From the NCBI GenBank assembly GCA_016926625.1, contig JAFGOE010000066.1, positions 1 to 45,481 of the forward strand: a DNA stretch of 45,481 nt, written 5' to 3'. Below, in pieces: positions 17,798 through 26,483 of the stretch. Position numbers and translations under genes: made by a program. The stretch's first letter is position 1. The number at the start of each line of letters is the position of its first letter. The DNA comes from Candidatus Zhuqueibacterota bacterium (GTDB lineage Bacteria > Zhuqueibacterota > Zhuqueibacteria > Thermofontimicrobiales > Thiofontviventaceae). The notes below the pieces were generated by a model that was not told where the DNA came from, did not search any database, and was given only the letters and a program-made list of their open reading frames with translations.

Positions 17798-18529
17798 CTA
17801 CGCTTCAATATTTTTTAAATATCCTTCCAATTCGGATTTCAAGGTCTCTAAGCGTTTACGATGCGCTTCCAGGGCTGCATTAAATTGCGTCTCTCTTTCT
17901 GACTTTTTCTGTTGCAGTTGATTAATCTCACCCTCAGCAACGACTCGCTGTGATATCAATTGAGCACGTTCATCCTCGACTCGCTTCTTTTCAGCAGTCT
18001 TGGCTGCCAGGAAATTATCTATCTCCTTCTGCAGCGATTGTAGTCGGTTTTCTCGATCTTTGATGCCCTGACTCATCTCCTGAGCGCGTTTTTGCACCTG
18101 CGTCAGATTCGACTGATAGCCCAGATCATTTTGCTGCTGAAACTCTCGTTTCTCTGCGTCTAAAGTCTTCTCCATGTGGATGATGGACTTTATCAAGCTG
18201 GTCGGTGTCAGGTTCTGTTTTCTTAGTTTAAGAGCAGTTTGCGATGCATGGAAGGCAAGCTGATAACGTGTCGCTTCATCCAGATTAGGGAATTTATCGT
18301 TTATCACGGACATCTGATTGTAAAACTCGGCGAACTCGATGGGCATCGAATTATTGAGCACCCCCTCGATCTCGCTAAAAAATTGGCTATCGATTTCTGC
18401 TGGTGCTTCTAACGAAACCGTGGGAACCTGCAACGGTTTCAGATCTTCGATAGCCTCTGTTGCGCTTTCCTGTTGTTCTGGCACACCATCTCGCCAGACT
18501 AATCCTTTGAGTTTCTTTAAGACGGGCAT
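17798..18529 (-). CDS. Soluble coiled-coil protein, first gene of the SBP-OmpA group
   Basis: A 243-residue cytoplasmic protein. Residues about 1-40 are low-complexity, 45-120 a compact helical domain (EFAEFYNQMSVINDKFPNLDEATRYQLAF) and about 125-240 a long coiled coil rich in Gln, Glu, Lys and Arg. There are no TM helices and no leader. The start could be GTG at 18535 or ATG at 18529; the ATG is better placed after a weak GGA. Family not recognised. Together with the next gene it suggests a pair of coiled-coil partners, one soluble and one membrane-bound. Confidence 0.78.
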   Translation of the reverse strand: MPVLKKLKGLVWRDGVPEQQESATEAIEDLKPLQVPTVSLEAPAEIDSQFFSEIEGVLNNSMPIEFAEFYNQMSVINDKFPNLDEATRYQLAFHASQTALKLRKQNLTPTSLIKSIIHMEKTLDAEKREFQQQNDLGYQSNLTQVQKRAQEMSQGIKDRENRLQSLQKEIDNFLAAKTAEKKRVEDERAQLISQRVVAEGEINQLQQKKSERETQFNAALEAHRKRLETLKSELEGYLKNIEA

Positions 18530-18824
18530 AAGCACTATCCATGTTTATAATGTAACGTTGAATAATTCAAGACTATAAAATCGAACAGCACGATTAAAAT
18601 GCTTTAATTTGATTAAATAATTTAGATTAAAGTTACGTATTTTCGACTTTATAAGTTTCATCAAACAGGGTAAGTTCAAATCGCGACAGATACGGACTCC
18701 ACACAGTTGTGGCGGATCGATCGCTCTATACATTACGAAATTTATTGATAAAATACAAGATTTTTTTTAAGTTATTGTCATAAAACGCACCTGGCGGGAA
18801 ATGCATCGATGATTTTTTTCTATG
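18530..18824. other. Divergent intergenic region between module and LPS genes
   Basis: No supported gene. On the minus strand a possible but weak promoter for the coiled-coil gene is TTGTAT followed after 17 nt by TAATGT (around 18765-18737). The remainder is AT-rich with no obvious hairpin. Confidence 0.35.
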
Positions 18825-18853
18825 TTGACTTTTATCCGTCGTTTATTTATATT
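18825..18853 (+). promoter_or_regulatory. Sigma70-like promoter of the surface-glycan gene group
   Basis: TTGACT at 18825-18830 and TATATT at 18848-18853 are separated by exactly 17 nt. The predicted start is near 18860, about 45 nt ahead of the first glycosyltransferase start codon. It is one of the best promoter matches in the window and fits a single transcript for the four genes that follow. Confidence 0.65.
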
Positions 18854-18905
18854 GTCTAATTGAGATGCATTCAGTGATTACACTAAATCAGGGCGATACA
18901 CAATC

Positions 18906-19667
18906 ATGATGAAATTATCGGTCGCAATGATCACTCAAAACGAAGGTGAGAATATCCGCCGTAGCCTCGAATCAGTTAAATGGGCTGATGAAATTGTCGT
19001 CGCGGATTCAGGTTCTACCGATAATACCCTGGACATCTGCCAGGAATTTAACTGTAAGATTATTCATACGAAATGGCTTGGATTTGGTAAGACAAAGCAA
19101 GTAGCGGTTGAGAACTGCAGCAATGAATGGATTTTGGTACTCGATGCGGATGAGGTAGTGACCAGGCCACTAAAACTCTCTATCGAGCGAATTTTGGAAA
19201 GTCCTGACTATGATGGGTATCGTGTCAAAAGAAACTCGTTCTATCTGGGGAAGATGATAAAGCATTGCGGCTGGGACAAAGACTATACGTTGAGGCTTTT
19301 CAATAAGAATAAAGGGAAATTCAATAATAAGGTTGTCCATGAATCGGTGCAGATCAATTCCGGGAAAATAGGCGTGATCAAAGACCCCATGCTCCACTAC
19401 ACTTATCCCGATATCAATAGTCATATCCAAAAAATGAACAGGTACTCGGAACTGGGTGCCATACATAAATCATCCGCAGGTCAAAGCTCGTCCATCGCCA
19501 AAGCATGCATAAGAGGCATAATAAAATTTATTAAAATGTTCATATTACAGCTTGGATTTCTGGATGGTAAGGAGGGCTTTGTTCTGTCATTTAATTCTGC
19601 TTTCGGCGTATATTTGAAATATTTATATGTCTGGGAAAAGAAGCGAAGTTCGGATAAATCCGATTAA
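18906..19667 (+). CDS. Family 2 glycosyltransferase, WaaE/KdtX-like
   Basis: A 253-residue GT2 enzyme of the type that adds glucose to the inner core heptose of LPS (WaaE/KdtX). Seen: SVAMITQNEGENIRRSLESV nucleotide-binding start, VVADSGSTDNT, the metal-binding LDADEV (DxD), and the downstream YRVKRNSFYLGKMIKHCGWDKDYTLRLF block characteristic of this subgroup. There are two adjacent ATGs (18906 and 18909) with a weak SD. It is the first gene after the promoter at 18825. It probably acts on the cytoplasmic face of the inner membrane. The exact acceptor is unknown. Confidence 0.9.
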   Translation: MMKLSVAMITQNEGENIRRSLESVKWADEIVVADSGSTDNTLDICQEFNCKIIHTKWLGFGKTKQVAVENCSNEWILVLDADEVVTRPLKLSIERILESPDYDGYRVKRNSFYLGKMIKHCGWDKDYTLRLFNKNKGKFNNKVVHESVQINSGKIGVIKDPMLHYTYPDINSHIQKMNRYSELGAIHKSSAGQSSSIAKACIRGIIKFIKMFILQLGFLDGKEGFVLSFNSAFGVYLKYLYVWEKKRSSDKSD

Positions 19668-19693
19668 TACAGGAATATTAAAATACGAAAAAG

Positions 19694-20701
19694 ATGAAAA
19701 AGATCCTGGTCATACAAACTGCTTTTTTGGGCGACGTCATTATGTCCACTCCAATATTTAAAGGTTTAAAGACGATTTATCCTGACGTAAAAATTGATGT
19801 GGTGGTTACAAAACAGAATAAAGATATTTTGAAGAACAATCCACACATAAACGAGATCATCGTTTTTAATAAAAAAAACATTTTCGATAAGATCGTTAAC
19901 ATGATAAGGCTTATCTACCGGTTCAGAAAGACACGATATGGACTGGCTGTATCCGTTCAGGGTTCTTTTACTTCATCTTTATTAATGATTCTTAGCGGGA
20001 TCTCGAAGAGAGTCGGATTCTATCGGCAGAAGTTATTGACAAACCCGGTTTCCATTCCAAAAGGATTGCATATTCGAGAGCGTGTCGGTCTGTTACTTCA
20101 GGAGTTGAAGAGATCCGAGTACGATCTGGACACAGAACTTTTTACTTCGCGAGATGATCGAAACAAAATGGATGAAATCGTTAAAAAAGAGGGTAATTTC
20201 AGACTGGGAATAGCTCCTGGTTCTATACGGGAAACTAAGAAATGGCCTTATCACTATTTTATCGCTTTGCTGAACGAACTTCCCTATAACATCGATGTGT
20301 ATCTGATTGGCGGTCCTGGTGATATCAACCTGGCTCAACAGATCTTATCGAGGACAATCAATAAAAATATTCAAAATACGATCGGAAGTCTATCACTGTT
20401 GGAATCGACCGAACTTATTTCCAGGATGGATCTGATGCTGACGAATGACAGCGCTCCGCTTCACATGGCCAACGCGGTGAATACCCCTGTATTTGCGTTT
20501 TTCGGGCCGACAGTCAGACGATTTGGGTGCTATCCTTACAGAGAAAAAGATCGCATTTTAGAGGTGGACCTCTACTGCCGCCCTTGCGGTAAGCATGGTG
20601 AGAAGAGGTGTCCTGAGAAGCATTTTAAATGTATGAAAAATTTAACTCCTTCCTTTGTCCTGGAAAATATAAAACAATTTATGGACGATCATGAAAAATA
20701 G
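19694..20701 (+). CDS. GT9 family heptosyltransferase (WaaF/WaaC-like)
   Basis: A 335-residue GT-B fold ADP-heptose:LPS heptosyltransferase-like protein. N-terminal KKILVIQTAFLGDVIMSTPIFKGLK is the hallmark. The C-terminal donor-binding half has LGIAPGS, KKWP and MLTNDSAPLHMANAVNTPVFAFFGPT. The Cys-rich tail (CRPCGKHGEKRCPEKHFKCMKNL) is common in this family. It overlaps the next gene by 11 nt, so the two are likely translated together. Heptose transfer to lipid A-Kdo or core is the family role, supporting a Gram-negative envelope with LPS. Confidence 0.92.
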   Translation: MKKILVIQTAFLGDVIMSTPIFKGLKTIYPDVKIDVVVTKQNKDILKNNPHINEIIVFNKKNIFDKIVNMIRLIYRFRKTRYGLAVSVQGSFTSSLLMILSGISKRVGFYRQKLLTNPVSIPKGLHIRERVGLLLQELKRSEYDLDTELFTSRDDRNKMDEIVKKEGNFRLGIAPGSIRETKKWPYHYFIALLNELPYNIDVYLIGGPGDINLAQQILSRTINKNIQNTIGSLSLLESTELISRMDLMLTNDSAPLHMANAVNTPVFAFFGPTVRRFGCYPYREKDRILEVDLYCRPCGKHGEKRCPEKHFKCMKNLTPSFVLENIKQFMDDHEK

Positions 20702-21737
20702 AATAGTATTATTGACTCCTTTTGACAATTTCTTTGGACAGACGCGCAGACCCTGGGTCAGTATGGATGTCGACAAAATCATTGCTACGTTTAGAGATGG
20801 GAACGTAGATGTAAAGCTACATACCTTGCATGAAATATATAACAAAAAAATCGAATTACACGACGAGATTATCTTCTATTCATTTAGCCAAAAAGAGAAT
20901 ATTCGTAATTACATCAAAGATATGATCTATTTTCTCTCCGCCGACAACATCGTGATACCATCGTTGGATTTACTATATTGTCATGAGAACAAAGGATATC
21001 AGGAGCTCTTGAAGAAGAAATTAGGATTTGATTCGTTGCATGCTCATTATTTCTGTTCGTATAGAGATCTTAAAAATTATGATATTCAATATCCTGTTGT
21101 ATTGAAAACAACGGACGGATCCAACGCAGATGGCGTCTTCTTGATCCATGATGCAGAGCAACTATACGATACATTGAAAAAATTGAGTGTCAAAGGTGGA
21201 ATCATGACCTCGATCGACCTGTTCCGCAGAAAATATCTGCGCCGGAGAAAATTCGATTACTATCCGGATTACAACGACAGAGAGGATTATTATCAATACA
21301 AATTTCATATTACCAGAGAGAAGAATTTTATTTTACAGGAATATGTTCCCGGATTAGATCATGATTTTCGTGTATTAATTATGTATGATAAATATTATTT
21401 CGCTAAGAGGCATGTGAACAAGGGCGACTTTAGAGCCAGTGGTACGAAAAAATTCGATTTCAACATCGAAGCGGATCCTGGGCTACTGAATTACGCGGAA
21501 GACGTATTCCGCAAATTGGATAATCCAACCCTATCGATCGATATCATGTCCAGGGATGGTCAATACTTTCTGGGGGAATATCAGGCTCTACACTTTGGCA
21601 TCAGCGCGTTGATTAAGTCGCATGGCTATTACAGCAAGCAAGCTGATGGTTGGCAATTTATCGAGAACAAGTCCTCAATAGAACGAGAATTGACATTGGC
21701 AGTTATTAACTATTTAAGAAACAAACAATTGTGCTGA
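20691..21737 (+). CDS. ATP-grasp ligase-like protein in LPS gene group
   Basis: A 348-residue ATP-grasp-fold protein. Seen: an N-terminal pre-ATP domain (about 1-95), YPVVLKTTDGSNADGVFLI as the nucleotide-binding strand-loop, FILQEYVPGLDHDFRVLIM as the hinge and second strand, and SIDIMSRDGQYFLGEYQ in the place of the metal-binding Asp/Glu segment. ATP-grasp enzymes join a carboxylate to an amine or thiol through an acyl phosphate. In this context it may decorate a surface glycan with an amino acid. It starts inside the end of the heptosyltransferase gene and its stop overlaps the next start. No close characterised homologue is recognised. Confidence 0.8.
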   Translation: MKNRIVLLTPFDNFFGQTRRPWVSMDVDKIIATFRDGNVDVKLHTLHEIYNKKIELHDEIIFYSFSQKENIRNYIKDMIYFLSADNIVIPSLDLLYCHENKGYQELLKKKLGFDSLHAHYFCSYRDLKNYDIQYPVVLKTTDGSNADGVFLIHDAEQLYDTLKKLSVKGGIMTSIDLFRRKYLRRRKFDYYPDYNDREDYYQYKFHITREKNFILQEYVPGLDHDFRVLIMYDKYYFAKRHVNKGDFRASGTKKFDFNIEADPGLLNYAEDVFRKLDNPTLSIDIMSRDGQYFLGEYQALHFGISALIKSHGYYSKQADGWQFIENKSSIERELTLAVINYLRNKQLC

Positions 21738-22765
21738 TGGTTTTATCAGGTTATCTACTTAAAATACCGTACGGTATAGTATGGTATTTCTTGAAAGCGA
21801 CAGGCAGACTGGATGAGTTGGCCCTTTATTGTGCTAATGTAGAAGATTATCTGGTGATCGAAAATGTCATTCCTCACTTACGTCTCAAACCCATCATTAT
21901 CGCTAAAAATAAAGCGACTCAACGTGAGCTCAGAAGGATCGGTGTCGATTCAAAAATCTGGCCGGCTTATCCCGAAAAAATCATCATGGCACGTCACGCC
22001 TTACACAAATTTCCTCTTTGTGCAATTTTCAAGATCGGCATGCGTCATGGGCCGTACCATTTTAAGAAATTCATCAAGAAAGAACGTTACAATTCCTTTA
22101 ATGTTTTCCTCTTCACCTCGAATGATGAAGTCGCCACAGCACGACAAAAAGGAATTAGTAATGCAGAGAACGGTGGTTATCCTAAACTGGATTCATTTAA
22201 AAAACCAGAAATTAAGGATCGAGCGGCTAAATTAGAAAGAGAATATAACGATGGAAAGATCAAGCTACTGTTTTCAGCGACTTACGATAGATCGGGTATT
22301 AGTGCGATTGAACAATGGTACAGTCGTCTCGACAAGTTAACCGATCGCTATCATATATTTGTAACCCTGCATCCTTTGATGTCACCGCACTACAGAGAAT
22401 ATTTACTAAACGTTCGAAACATCCTCTTGATCGAACCCAAAGAATTGATGGAATATATGCTGCTTTGCGACATATTGATCAGTGATACCAGTTCCATCAT
22501 CGGCGAATTCTGCAGTCTGGACAAACCGATCATCACATTTAAGGTGGAAGGACGTGGCCGGTTCGATGAAAAAACGGCGGACATGATACGAAAGATTTCA
22601 ATCCAGATAGATGATTTCACTCAATTGGAGTCTGTGATCGACGATTATATGAAGGATTCTACTATCAGACAACCGGAAAGGGCTCAATTTAATGTCGTTA
22701 TGTTTGATGATCTGCAGGCAAGTCACGGGCAGAGAGCTGCAAAGATCATAAATAGAATGCTATAA
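21737..22765 (+). CDS. CDP-glycerol glycerophosphotransferase-like protein (TagB/TagF type)
   Basis: A 342-residue GT-B-like polyol-phosphate transferase. Seen: GMRHGPYHFKKFIKK (catalytic-loop His region HGP), FLFTSNDEVATARQKGISNAENGGYPKLD (compare the TagF GYPRND motif), LLFSATYDRS, FVTLHPLM and LISDTSSIIGEFCSLDKPIITF, which matches the SDxSS binding motif of the family. The family transfers glycerol phosphate from CDP-glycerol onto a membrane glycan. The start is ATG at 21737 (TGATG overlap with the previous stop) or GTG at 21731. In a Gram-negative LPS cluster it would add a phosphopolyol rather than make teichoic acid. Confidence 0.85.
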   Translation: MVLSGYLLKIPYGIVWYFLKATGRLDELALYCANVEDYLVIENVIPHLRLKPIIIAKNKATQRELRRIGVDSKIWPAYPEKIIMARHALHKFPLCAIFKIGMRHGPYHFKKFIKKERYNSFNVFLFTSNDEVATARQKGISNAENGGYPKLDSFKKPEIKDRAAKLEREYNDGKIKLLFSATYDRSGISAIEQWYSRLDKLTDRYHIFVTLHPLMSPHYREYLLNVRNILLIEPKELMEYMLLCDILISDTSSIIGEFCSLDKPIITFKVEGRGRFDEKTADMIRKISIQIDDFTQLESVIDDYMKDSTIRQPERAQFNVVMFDDLQASHGQRAAKIINRML

Positions 22766-22884
22766 ATTATCCGAAAACATCAGGCTGAATTGAGTATGAT
22801 CATCGGTCTGACCAACGACGTATCGGACACTTTTCGTCTTGGGTCACCTTTAATATTAGATCGGATACCAATGACGCCAGCTTA

Positions 22885-24042
22885 TTACTTGTGATACAGT
22901 GCCATGACCGTTAAATCATCAGATTGAGCCAGATCGGCGGCGAAGGTTTTGACGTCATCGATGACACGTTGGGCAACAACTTTGGCGTTCTTCATCGGTA
23001 CTTTCAAGCTATGTAACAATCGATCTTCACCGAACTCAAGGTAATCCTTGTTCATCGCTTCGGTAATACCATCGGTGTACAGGAAGAGACCTTCCCCTGG
23101 TCCTAGGCTGACAGTTTTGGTTGCGTATACGGCGTCTGCCAACACACCTAAAGCGATGTTACCCGTAGTTTCGATGGGTGTTACCGATCCATTCTTATCA
23201 ATTCTACAGGGGGGTAGATGGCCTCCATTACAGTAAGAAACTTCACCTGTGAAAAAATCGAATATCCCATAGAACAAAGTTACAAACATAGACGCAATAC
23301 ATTCCAGATGAAGGATCAGATTGACTTGTTGCAGGCACTCATCGGGTGGTAAGCCTTTTAAGGCCGTTGTTTTCAGTACAGTCTTACATACGGCCATGAA
23401 TAAGGCAGCCGGGATCCCTTTCCCTGAAACATCCCCTATCGCGAATCCCAAATGATTTTTATCGATAAGGAAAAAGTCATAGAAGTCGCCCCCGACCTCC
23501 TTTGCCGGGATCATTTCCGCGTAGATATCAAATTCTTTGTAGTCAGGGTAAGCGGGAAACTTTACGGGCAGCATTGACATTTGGATCGTCCTCGCAATAT
23601 CCAACTCCTGATGCAGGGCGATCAACTGGTCGCGCGATTGAATTGCTTCTTTCAGTTTGAATAGATCTTCCAACGATTTATTAATAGTGATCTCCAGATC
23701 GCTCAAGTCGATCGGTTTCACTACAAAATCAAAGGCCCCACGATTCATGGCGGTTCGTATATTTGTCATATCACCATAAGCAGAGACGATAACTGCCCTT
23801 AAGAGCGGATTATTCAATTCATTCATTTTCGTCAGCAGGGTAAGTCCATCCATTTCCGGCATATTGATATCGGTTAAAACCAGATCGATGTTTTGATCGT
23901 CATGTAATCGCTCGAGTGCCTCTACCCCATTATTGGCAAATAAGAAGTCGTATTGCTTATCACGGATCTTTTGTCGGAACATCTGTCTTATCAGGACTTC
24001 AAGATCAGGTTCATCATCAACTACAAGTATTTTCGCGCACAT
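22885..24042 (-). CDS. Second response regulator with SpoIIE/RsbU-type PP2C phosphatase
   Basis: A 385-residue paralogue of the protein at 5642-6811, colinear over its whole length and with long identical stretches. Receiver: DDEPDLE, phospho-acceptor Asp58 in LTDINMPEMDG, Lys in VVKPID. PP2C domain: GGDFYDFF, IGDVSGKGIPAALFMA and SDDLTVM. The strong SD GAGGAG lies 5-6 nt before the ATG. Linker and C-terminal sequence differ most. It probably regulates an anti-sigma antagonist in a partner-switching pathway, but none of those partners is encoded in the window. Confidence 0.93.
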   Translation of the reverse strand: MCAKILVVDDEPDLEVLIRQMFRQKIRDKQYDFLFANNGVEALERLHDDQNIDLVLTDINMPEMDGLTLLTKMNELNNPLLRAVIVSAYGDMTNIRTAMNRGAFDFVVKPIDLSDLEITINKSLEDLFKLKEAIQSRDQLIALHQELDIARTIQMSMLPVKFPAYPDYKEFDIYAEMIPAKEVGGDFYDFFLIDKNHLGFAIGDVSGKGIPAALFMAVCKTVLKTTALKGLPPDECLQQVNLILHLECIASMFVTLFYGIFDFFTGEVSYCNGGHLPPCRIDKNGSVTPIETTGNIALGVLADAVYATKTVSLGPGEGLFLYTDGITEAMNKDYLEFGEDRLLHSLKVPMKNAKVVAQRVIDDVKTFAADLAQSDDLTVMALYHK

Positions 24043-24314
24043 TCTTCTCTCCTCAGAAGCATTTTCATCTCCACATGTATCTCATCGATATGATTAAAGA
24101 TTTGTTTTGGAAGACTGATAAAAAACTCATCCTTGTTTCTCTGCAGCGTTAATATCCCAACGCATAGTTAAGACGATGATTATCGATATGAACTTTTTCA
24201 TCTTTCTACCTAACCGGGCTAAGTGACTGCGACTGCTGATTAACTGTGTATGCAATCAGCGAATTGAATAAAACCTTTGAAAGGGTACTTAAAACAATTG
24301 ATGTCGAAGTTTCG

Positions 24315-24977
24315 CTATTCCCCCGGATAGCCCACTGTTTGTGCTAATACCACCTTCTGGTCTGGTCTCAACTTCATTGCCTTTTCCAGAGCGGGTTTAT
24401 CAACATAACCGCGCACCACAGTCGCTAATCCTTCGGAAGCACAGTACAGATAAACATTTTGACTGATAAAACCAGTGTCAGCGGCCGAATAGAAAATATT
24501 CTGCTCGTGTTCACCCTGTCCCATTTTTGACCAATCCGCTACGTAGATCAGATTTAGAGGTGCATCCTTGACAAAGTCCTGCTTTCCGGTGACAGCACGG
24601 ATGTCTTCGGCAAAAATTTTCTGTAAGGCATGAGCTGAAGCGTCATAAAGGAATAAACCATCGGCTGTGGCAACGTAGATGTCTATTTCCTGCCGATTCA
24701 TGGCAGATGGCGCGGTACGTTTCCCGGATTCCGGTCGGTTGATACCAGATGCAGCCCAAAGCACATTTGAAAGCAACTGATCCGGCAGCTTTTCGGAGCT
24801 GAAAGAACGCGAAGATGATCTATCCTTTAAAACCTGCATCAACGGTCTGCCGATATCCATTTGTGGTTCAGGCAGCTTAATCAAGCTGGGTTCAGGTTCC
24901 TGGCTACAAAGCATGGTTGGACATAAAATGAATAATATCAGTATGGAGCGAATTATTTGAATCAATTTTTTATTCAT
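24315..24977 (-). CDS. Exported SagB-type nitroreductase-family protein
   Basis: A 220-residue nitroreductase/SagB-like FMN-dependent oxidoreductase. Seen: the DRSSSRSFSSEKL start of the fold, LLSNVLWAASGINR, RTAPSAMNRQEIDIYVA, the GLFLYD strand, ADTGFISQNVYLYCASEGLATVVRG and the C-terminal PDQKVVLAQTVGYPGE. Residues 1-26 are a signal peptide (IIRSILILFILCPTMLC) with a Cys that could be a lipoprotein site, so the protein should sit outside the cytoplasm. The strong SD AGGAGG precedes the ATG. Substrate unknown; exported SagB-like proteins are known but not well characterised. Confidence 0.88.
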   Translation of the reverse strand: MNKKLIQIIRSILILFILCPTMLCSQEPEPSLIKLPEPQMDIGRPLMQVLKDRSSSRSFSSEKLPDQLLSNVLWAASGINRPESGKRTAPSAMNRQEIDIYVATADGLFLYDASAHALQKIFAEDIRAVTGKQDFVKDAPLNLIYVADWSKMGQGEHEQNIFYSAADTGFISQNVYLYCASEGLATVVRGYVDKPALEKAMKLRPDQKVVLAQTVGYPGE

Positions 24978-25187
24978 ATTACTTCCTCCTGTTAAGACAA
25001 TACGACCAATTTGTTAACATATTAAATAATATCTTGTTTTGATTACATTTCATGTATACACAAAATGTAATCAAATTTCTTATTAAATGCAATCATATGT
25101 ATAATTTCGAGAATAACAGAAATCACGCTAATCATATGGTAATGTGCAAAGTTCGTTAAATACACTTTTTGATTATATAGCAACTGG

Positions 25188-25448
25188 TTACCGATGTTTG
25201 CTGTTGTCAACATAATATTCTTTCCTTGCACCAAATATTGATCTCAGTTTCTCCACATTTTCTTGAATATGGGCTAATGCATCAGCATCACTTGTTTGAA
25301 GGTATCGATCGGCTGATTTCCAGAGTTCATATATCGCGTCCCGTGCATTAAACAGCAACAGGATCATGTCGTATCTCGCTCCGCTACGACTTGAAAGTCT
25401 GGGGTTCTTTATTAATTTCGCAGACAGCTCTTCAAAAAGACTAATCAT
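25188..25448 (-). CDS. Small helical protein, unknown function
   Basis: An 86-residue, Arg/Asp/Glu-rich protein with no leader or TM helix. Its composition (FEELSAKLIKN, YDMILLLFNARDAIYELWKSADRYL, IQENVEKLRSIF) predicts three or four helices. GGAG lies 7 nt before the ATG, which supports it as real. It is encoded between the GH43-like lipoprotein gene and the nitroreductase gene on the same strand. No family recognised. Confidence 0.65.
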   Translation of the reverse strand: MISLFEELSAKLIKNPRLSSRSGARYDMILLLFNARDAIYELWKSADRYLQTSDADALAHIQENVEKLRSIFGARKEYYVDNSKHR

Positions 25449-25523
25449 TCACTTTCTCCTTCAAGGTTTTGTGATTGTATGAAGTCTGATTTGATAAAAA
25501 CACGATATGGTCGCTACACGAAA

Positions 25524-26483
25524 TTATAGAGCTGATATCAAATTTTGCAAAATTGTCTCTGAAACCTTAAAAACCGTCCCATGCCGCATCCCCTGCGGAT
25601 ATTCTAAGCGATCGGATTTGTCGACCCAGTTAATGAAATCATCAGACACAAGCAATCCGTATTCTCGTAATCGATACTTATCGATATATAAAAACCAACT
25701 ATCTTGAATCTTAATAACACTTGGTCCTTCAGCCCAGTAATTGCCCGTAATCGGTTCAGATGCTTCGCTATAGGGTCCCTCAGCCAATGTGCTGGTCGCA
25801 GTCCTTATATTTTTTTGTGGAGTAAACGGTTTGTTCGTTTCATCCTTAAGAAACATGATATAGTCATCTCCCCTCTTGATGAGCGTGGCATCGATGACAT
25901 TGAAACCTTTATCATAGAATATTTTCGTCTCCGAAAATTCATTAAAATCTTTGGTCGTCACATAATACATTCGATGATTATTGCCCTGCCCTTTTACGCC
26001 TTCGTTGCTCTGATAGTCGGTCTCCGGGAATCGGCCCGGTATGGTTGTGGCCCAGAAAATCAAGAATTGCTCTTTCAGATCATCGTAAAATATTTCCGGC
26101 GCCCAACAATTCTTCGCATCCGGCTCATGTTCCATGACAGGAATATATTTTTGTTCGGACCAGTTGATAAGATCCTTTGAATTTGCGTAGCCAATTCCCT
26201 TTTCGTGCCAGCTAACCGTCCATACCATATGAAAGGTACCATCCGTGTCCGTCAAAATACACGGATCCCGCATCAATTTGTCGTTACCTACTGCAGGTGT
26301 TAGCAGTGATTGTCCATTATTCAGCGCTGTCCATTTAAATCCATCATAGCTATAGGCAAGATGCAGACCATCTTCTCCATTGCCCGTAAAATATGAAAAC
26401 AGATAGACATCCTTACTCGCACGACTACATTGCATCAATCCGATCGTAGAGATTAGTATGAGTATTGTTATGATTTTCTTCAT
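25524..26483 (-). CDS. GH43-like five-bladed beta-propeller lipoprotein
   Basis: A 319-residue glycoside hydrolase family 43-like (arabinanase/xylosidase clan) protein. The start is reset to the ATG of MKKIITILILIS because AAAGGAA lies 9 nt ahead and a leader follows; 24 upstream codons in the same frame are not coding-like. Residues 1-19 form a signal ending GLMQC, a possible but imperfect lipobox. Propeller features: LAYSYDGFKWTAL, MRDPCIL (candidate general-base or pKa-modulating Asp), CWAPEIFYD, NVIDATLI and WAEGPSVIK (candidate acid Glu). GH43-like proteins act on arabinan or xylan side chains. Activity is inferred from fold, not exact motif order. Confidence 0.82.
   Translation of the reverse strand: MKKIITILILISTIGLMQCSRASKDVYLFSYFTGNGEDGLHLAYSYDGFKWTALNNGQSLLTPAVGNDKLMRDPCILTDTDGTFHMVWTVSWHEKGIGYANSKDLINWSEQKYIPVMEHEPDAKNCWAPEIFYDDLKEQFLIFWATTIPGRFPETDYQSNEGVKGQGNNHRMYYVTTKDFNEFSETKIFYDKGFNVIDATLIKRGDDYIMFLKDETNKPFTPQKNIRTATSTLAEGPYSEASEPITGNYWAEGPSVIKIQDSWFLYIDKYRLREYGLLVSDDFINWVDKSDRLEYPQGMRHGTVFKVSETILQNLISAL

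Noticed and set aside
24060..24977. Thiazole/oxazole-modified peptide cluster suggested by the SagB-like gene
   Set aside because: No precursor peptide, cyclodehydratase or dedicated exporter gene is adjacent, and the SagB-like protein carries an export signal.
25043..25234. 63-codon minus-strand ORF downstream of the small helical gene
   Set aside because: It overlaps the end of the better-supported 86-aa gene and lacks an SD and protein-like composition.
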